From the NCBI GenBank assembly GCA_025201705.1, contig MU617535.1, positions 1-11,209 on the forward strand: a stretch of 11,209 nt of DNA. The letters run 5' to 3'. Of this stretch, positions 8,511 through 11,209 are shown in pieces. Under the pieces are notes generated by a model, which saw only the letters and a list, made by a program, of their open reading frames with translations, was not told the origin of the DNA and ran no database searches. The first letter of the stretch is position 1; each line of letters opens with the position of its first letter. Both the position numbers and the translations under genes were made by a program. The DNA is from Dissophora ornata (lineage: Eukaryota > Mortierellomycota > Mortierellomycetes > Mortierellales > Mortierellaceae).

Positions 8511-8528
8511 CTCTCTCTCTCTCTCTCT
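8511..8528 (+). repeat. (CT)9 microsatellite
   Basis: Nine perfect CT units, GA on the minus strand, lie just upstream of the likely CRN start and between the two CRN-related fragments. Slippage or recombination at this repeat could have joined them. Confidence 0.95.
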
Positions 8529-8592
8529 GCTGCTACTTTTCCGCCTGGCAAGAGCAGTGACTTTATTTGAATTGCTGAAAAGTAATACTCAC

Positions 8593-8863
8593 TGACTCCC
8601 CGGATCCAGAGCTGGCGCCCGGTGCCAGCCGCTTGATCGCTGGCCCAGATGCCGTCAATCTGAACTAGGCGCTTTCCAGACTGCATCAATATCAGGCGAG
8701 AAAAACCACGCTCTAAAGATTTATTGATATTTTGGAGAAACTCAAACCCCGCATTGGTTCCGGGGGCCAGCAATGACTTGATCATGGCCCTGGGTCTAGA
8801 CTTGAGCCTTTACGGAGGTCTGCAGGGGGTTGAACTGCTGATGTAGCTGATTCATGGCGGACA
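8593..8863 (-). pseudogene. Fragment resembling the pre-P-loop segment of CRN NTPase proteins
   Basis: A frame from ATG 8785 reads GFEFLQNINKSLERGFSRL, then SGKRLVQIDGIWASDQ and GTGRQLWIRG, which ends at about 8597. From memory, a VQIDGIWA...G.GRQLWIR-type segment precedes the GNPGIGKT Walker A loop in many fungal CRN NTPases. Here no P-loop follows: a donor-like GTGAGT (8592-8587) is followed by the (CT)n repeat and the separate CRN header. In another frame upstream, ATG 8863 starts MSAMNQLHQQFNPLQTSVKA and stops at about 8796. A TATA-like ATATATAAT lies at about 8881-8889. Family order is header, then NTPase, then nuclease, so this NTPase-like piece in front of a header implies a second copy or a rearrangement. 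Confidence 0.4.
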
Positions 8864-8869
8864 TATTGG

Positions 8870-9365
8870 ACAGAAGGTGGTATTATATATGACTCACTGC
8901 ACTTCAATGTTGGGGGTTCCTACTTGTCCCACCCAAGGCGCCAGGGAGAAGAGTTCCTATGCGTTGGGGTTGTGGGACATCGCGTGGAAAGAGTACTTTG
9001 GAACAAGTGCTGCGTTGAGTTTGTAATGTCAAGGACCGACAGGCAGATTGGAGGGAGAAGTGTGATACATGGGTGCAGACAAGAAATATATTTATTGCAG
9101 ACTGGAGTTTCCATGAGGTGTATCTACAGAGTTTATACTTGACCGCAAGACACTGCATTGGAAAGCGAGAGTCGACAAGGATGAGGAATGTAGGACCGTT
9201 GCGTACGAGTTGATCCACTTAGTTGCGTACTCTAGGAACCATGACGCGATTCGTGACATGATGCGTCCTTGAGAGCCAGCTTCACCAACCTTGATAAATA
9301 GAGCGCTGTATTACAGTTATTCAAGCACTTCAAACGGGGTTGATGTGAGCAATATTAATCGTATT
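8870..9365. other. Intergenic interval without recognised gene
   Basis: Overlapping open frames exist on both strands (plus 8924-9142; minus 9218-8904). None has a recognisable motif or convincing start. No structured RNA or repeat is evident. Confidence 0.4.
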
Positions 9366-9370
9366 TTATT
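9365..9370 (-). promoter_or_regulatory. AATAAA polyadenylation-type signal overlapping the HMA gene stop codon
   Basis: On the minus strand, the end of the reading frame, AAA TAA AA, forms AATAAA, so the signal includes the stop codon. If used, cleavage would give a very short 3' UTR. Confidence 0.4.
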
Positions 9371-10124
9371 TATCAAGGTCAGCAGCTGAGTAGACCATCA
9401 TGAGCTTGGCCGAGTACTTTGAATCAACGTCCCGTAGCATGCCTTGAATAGCGCTTTCAGATAGCATAACCAGGCTTGCGTCAAAACGTGTCCAAATTTC
9501 CAGCTTCTTTGCAGCAAAGAACACTTTTACGTGCTCAATGCCTGGTTGTGCGACAAAGTGCTGGCGAAGACGGTTTGCGCAAGCTTCACAAGCCATACCA
9601 TCGACCTCAACCTCATACTTGATAAACGAAACAGAAATAGGATGCGTGCTGTGCGTACTGGGATCTAAAACCGAGCTATCCTGCCTGTGTTGACTCCATC
9701 CAAGTTGATTGGAAACGCGGTTGCTGTTGTGGTATAGCCTGTCGAGTGATCGATGTGCAAAGATCGAGTCAGGCGGCGACTGGTTGTACAGAGAAACGAT
9801 TTCTGGGCTGGCGGTAAGAGTGAGGATTATAGTAAGCGTCAGCGCTGTTCTAGATGAGAACCCGTACTTGAGAAGGGTGTACGCCACCACGACAAGAGAG
9901 AATGCGGCGAAGACAGGACGGAGCGGGGTAAGGATGGAGAAGCCGGCACACCCGATCGAAAACGCATTGAGCAGAAGCTGCACAACGCAGCACGATGATG
10001 AGAACAGACCGAGGACGGCGGCCGAGACATAGGACCTGGTCGGAGATGACCTTTTTGCCCAAGATGAAGCAAAAGCATTGCCATTGGGCTTGTGTGGTAA
10101 TGGATTAGGCGGGCTGTGATCCAT
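9366..10124 (-). CDS. MerT-like membrane protein fused to a C-terminal HMA metal-binding domain
   Basis: An intact 252-residue frame without introns. The N-terminal 30 residues are Pro/Ser-rich. Three hydrophobic segments follow (about 32-60, 70-87 and 92-108). The first contains SSSCCVVQLLLN (Cys45-Cys46) and continues GCAGFSILTPLRPVF, resembling the vicinal-Cys helix and following loop of bacterial MerT mercuric ion transporters. After a polar linker (about 112-165), an HMA domain starts at about 168 with the metal-binding motif GMACEAC (Cys179, Cys182), equivalent to MerP or a copper chaperone. A soft-metal transporter or chaperone role in a membrane is inferred; Hg, Cu or another ion cannot be chosen. 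MerT cysteines of the second loop are absent. The gene starts 121 bp after the Fanzor stop codon, on the same strand. Confidence 0.75.
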   Translation of the reverse strand: MDHSPPNPLPHKPNGNAFASSWAKRSSPTRSYVSAAVLGLFSSSCCVVQLLLNAFSIGCAGFSILTPLRPVFAAFSLVVVAYTLLKYGFSSRTALTLTIILTLTASPEIVSLYNQSPPDSIFAHRSLDRLYHNSNRVSNQLGWSQHRQDSSVLDPSTHSTHPISVSFIKYEVEVDGMACEACANRLRQHFVAQPGIEHVKVFFAAKKLEIWTRFDASLVMLSESAIQGMLRDVDSKYSAKLMMVYSAADLDK

Positions 10125-10245
10125 TTGGTGAGAGTTGCAATGAAAGGATGCACGTAAAAAATCGCGAAATAATACATGACTTGGGTCCTTTATCCCTTCC
10201 CCTGTTAAGGGTTAGGATAATTCTACAACATGGTCGATGTTGAAA
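10125..10245 (-). promoter_or_regulatory. Promoter / 3' UTR spacer between Fanzor and MerT-HMA genes, with an imperfect hairpin
   Basis: This 121-bp spacer must hold the Fanzor 3' end and the promoter of the downstream gene. An imperfect hairpin spans 10190-10220: TTATCC pairs with GGATAA and an inner CTT with AAG, around a loop and bulge. A TATA-like GATAAAGG on the minus strand lies about 70 bp before the MerT-HMA ATG. An upstream ATG at 10177 opens a different frame that overlaps that gene's start, so it could repress translation if transcribed. Confidence 0.35.
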
Positions 10246-11209
10246 TTATAGAGGTCGTAGTAGGGGCGCTGGTCGTCCAAGAGTCCGCACATACTGCTCG
10301 CCAACAAGGGCAATATTGTGCGCCCCGACCACATCCCGATGAATCCACCTCTGACACTTCAAACAGGCGCAAACACGCATTGAGGGTTTCGCCAATCTCG
10401 TTGACACCCCAACCGCAACGCAAGTGGGGCACAGTGCAGAAGTCAGGTACTCGTCGACTAACAGAACCAAGTACCCTCTTTCGCGAGCCTACGAGTTTGT
10501 AGAAAATAAAGCAATTTGATTGGTACTTGCACTTATTCTCTTTGAATTGGCGCTTCACTTGAACCATGTCCGTTTGTGCTATTACCTTCTGAGCAAGCCG
10601 TCGCTGCAATGTCATATGCTGCGAGGTTAACTTGTAGCCAGAACGGAAAGATCCGTTTCCCCATGCAAACAGTACGGTAGGGGTCTTGCCCTCGGGAATC
10701 CTTGATACCGCCGCTTCCACCAACCTCATGACACCAGCAACAGCAAGGTCCATCTCCGACAACTTGGCCTTGCGGTGCTCGCAGTTGGCGAACTTGACAG
10801 TATGCGATCCATAGAACTCGTGAAGCAGTGGTTCCGCAGACAAGTACTTTCGGTGGGCCTCGACCATCTTGTCCCATGTTTCGTATGAGGTCGGCTGCAG
10901 TGTTCGTTCAATATCGAACATACTTGGTAGTAGGGTCGTCTTGGTCGGGTTGGATGGGTCCTGGACTGCCCACACGCCTCCATCTAGTGCCCCCCCGGAG
11001 TCCGCCGTCGGCTGGGCTCCTTTCAAGTCCTGCATCCAGCTCCGATGCGCTAACGTTGGCTGGTACAAGGAGCTTCTCTTGACCAACAGATTCACGGCCG
11101 AATCCTCGCCGAGCCTCACACAAAAGGTGCCGCTAACTTTCTCTCCTGGGTCCACACCGACGACAACGACAGAGGACATGTCATCCCCAAACCAATCGAT
11201 AATGGACTG
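10246..11209 (-). CDS. Fanzor (eukaryotic TnpB-like, RNA-guided) RuvC nuclease, 5' end outside window
   Basis: The frame is open to the window edge, so the N-terminal part is missing; the ATG at 11179 is probably internal. RuvC-I is VVVVGVDPGE (Asp codon 11150-11152). A helical middle part follows, then LFAWGNGSFRSG, a typical Fanzor element. RuvC-II is LVDEYLTSALCPTC (Glu 10450-10452). A zinc ribbon uses CPTC and CLKC. RuvC-III is IHRDVVGAHNI (Asp 10333-10335). The full catalytic triad is therefore present. The reading frame changes between about 10490 and 10560. Either a 70-nt intron (10558-10489, GTGAAG...CTCGTAG, 36% GC) or one extra base near 10490 would restore it. Family knowledge: Fanzors are descended from transposon TnpB and cut DNA guided by an omega-RNA from the 3' region. 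Activity here is inferred. Confidence 0.88.
10489..10558 (-). other. Candidate intron of the Fanzor gene
   Basis: The segment runs from GTGAAG to CTCGTAG on the minus strand, begins at a codon boundary, and is 70 nt long (1 modulo 3), exactly the shift needed. It is AT-richer than its flanks and has a pyrimidine-rich stretch before the acceptor. Against it: the segment itself is open, and its end reads as plausible protein (CFIFYKLV, then ARERGYLVL if one base is dropped). A frameshift or sequencing error is thus nearly as likely. Confidence 0.45.

Noticed and set aside
8904..9218. 104-aa minus-strand ORF between CRN remnants and MerT-HMA gene
   Set aside because: No motif, overlapped by equally open plus-strand frames, and no promoter or splice evidence.
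9839..10177. 112-aa minus-strand ORF with ATG upstream of the MerT-HMA start
   Set aside because: It overlaps the MerT-HMA coding region in another frame and lacks family features; at most an upstream ATG.
10200..10220. TTAAGGGTTAGG resembling telomere repeat
   Set aside because: Only about one TTAGGG-like unit; better explained as part of the imperfect hairpin.
10223..10502. Unbroken minus-strand continuation of the Fanzor frame past 10490
   Set aside because: Its C-terminal sequence is low-quality and Cys/Ser/Thr-rich. The zinc ribbon and RuvC-III lie in the other frame, so this is read-through into the wrong frame.

Overview
The window looks like fungal nuclear DNA, most likely from Mucoromycota and plausibly a Mortierellaceae relative (Mortierella/Linnemannia). 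The reasons are short GT-AG introns (46 and 113 nt), a yeast-type (YAT) amino acid permease, a decayed Crinkler (CRN) gene whose header matches the style I recall from Mortierellaceae, and a Fanzor-type (eukaryotic TnpB-like) RuvC nuclease. The taxonomic placement is inference. No rRNA, tRNA, CRISPR array or bacterial operon is visible.

Layout. 1-2690 holds no gene I recognise. It contains coding-like but broken stretches and a 583-bp interval (1717-2299) bounded by a perfect 16-bp inverted repeat resembling Tc1/mariner-type ends. 2972-4872 (minus) is a two-exon amino acid permease with a TATA box at about 5035, an unusual N-terminal tail of six acidic decapeptide repeats, and an out-of-frame tail-like extension beyond its stop codon. 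5040-7190 is gene-poor, with a weak orphan ORF, strand-asymmetric pyrimidine and purine tracts, and an 18-bp perfect palindrome at 7051-7068. 7190-8503 (minus) is a CRN pseudogene: a ubiquitin-like header, a middle domain and a PD-(D/E)XK-like nuclease domain, broken by a header deletion/frameshift, two in-frame TGA codons and a late frameshift. Just upstream on the same strand (8593-8863) lies a second fragment that resembles the segment preceding the P-loop in CRN NTPases. 9366-10124 (minus) is an intact 252-aa membrane protein that joins a MerT-like three-helix part to a C-terminal HMA metal-binding domain. 10246-11209 (minus) is a Fanzor nuclease whose 5' end lies beyond the window. All three RuvC acidic motifs and a four-cysteine zinc ribbon are visible, with one frame change that fits either a 70-nt intron or a one-base frameshift.

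The genes do not form a pathway. The window reads as an accessory region: two housekeeping-type membrane transporters (amino acids, metal) sit among a mobile-element nuclease, decayed effector-like CRN genes and transposon-like remnants. The item most worth following up is the Fanzor nuclease with its possible omega-RNA region at about 10190-10245; the MerT-HMA fusion and the repeat-expanded permease tail come next.
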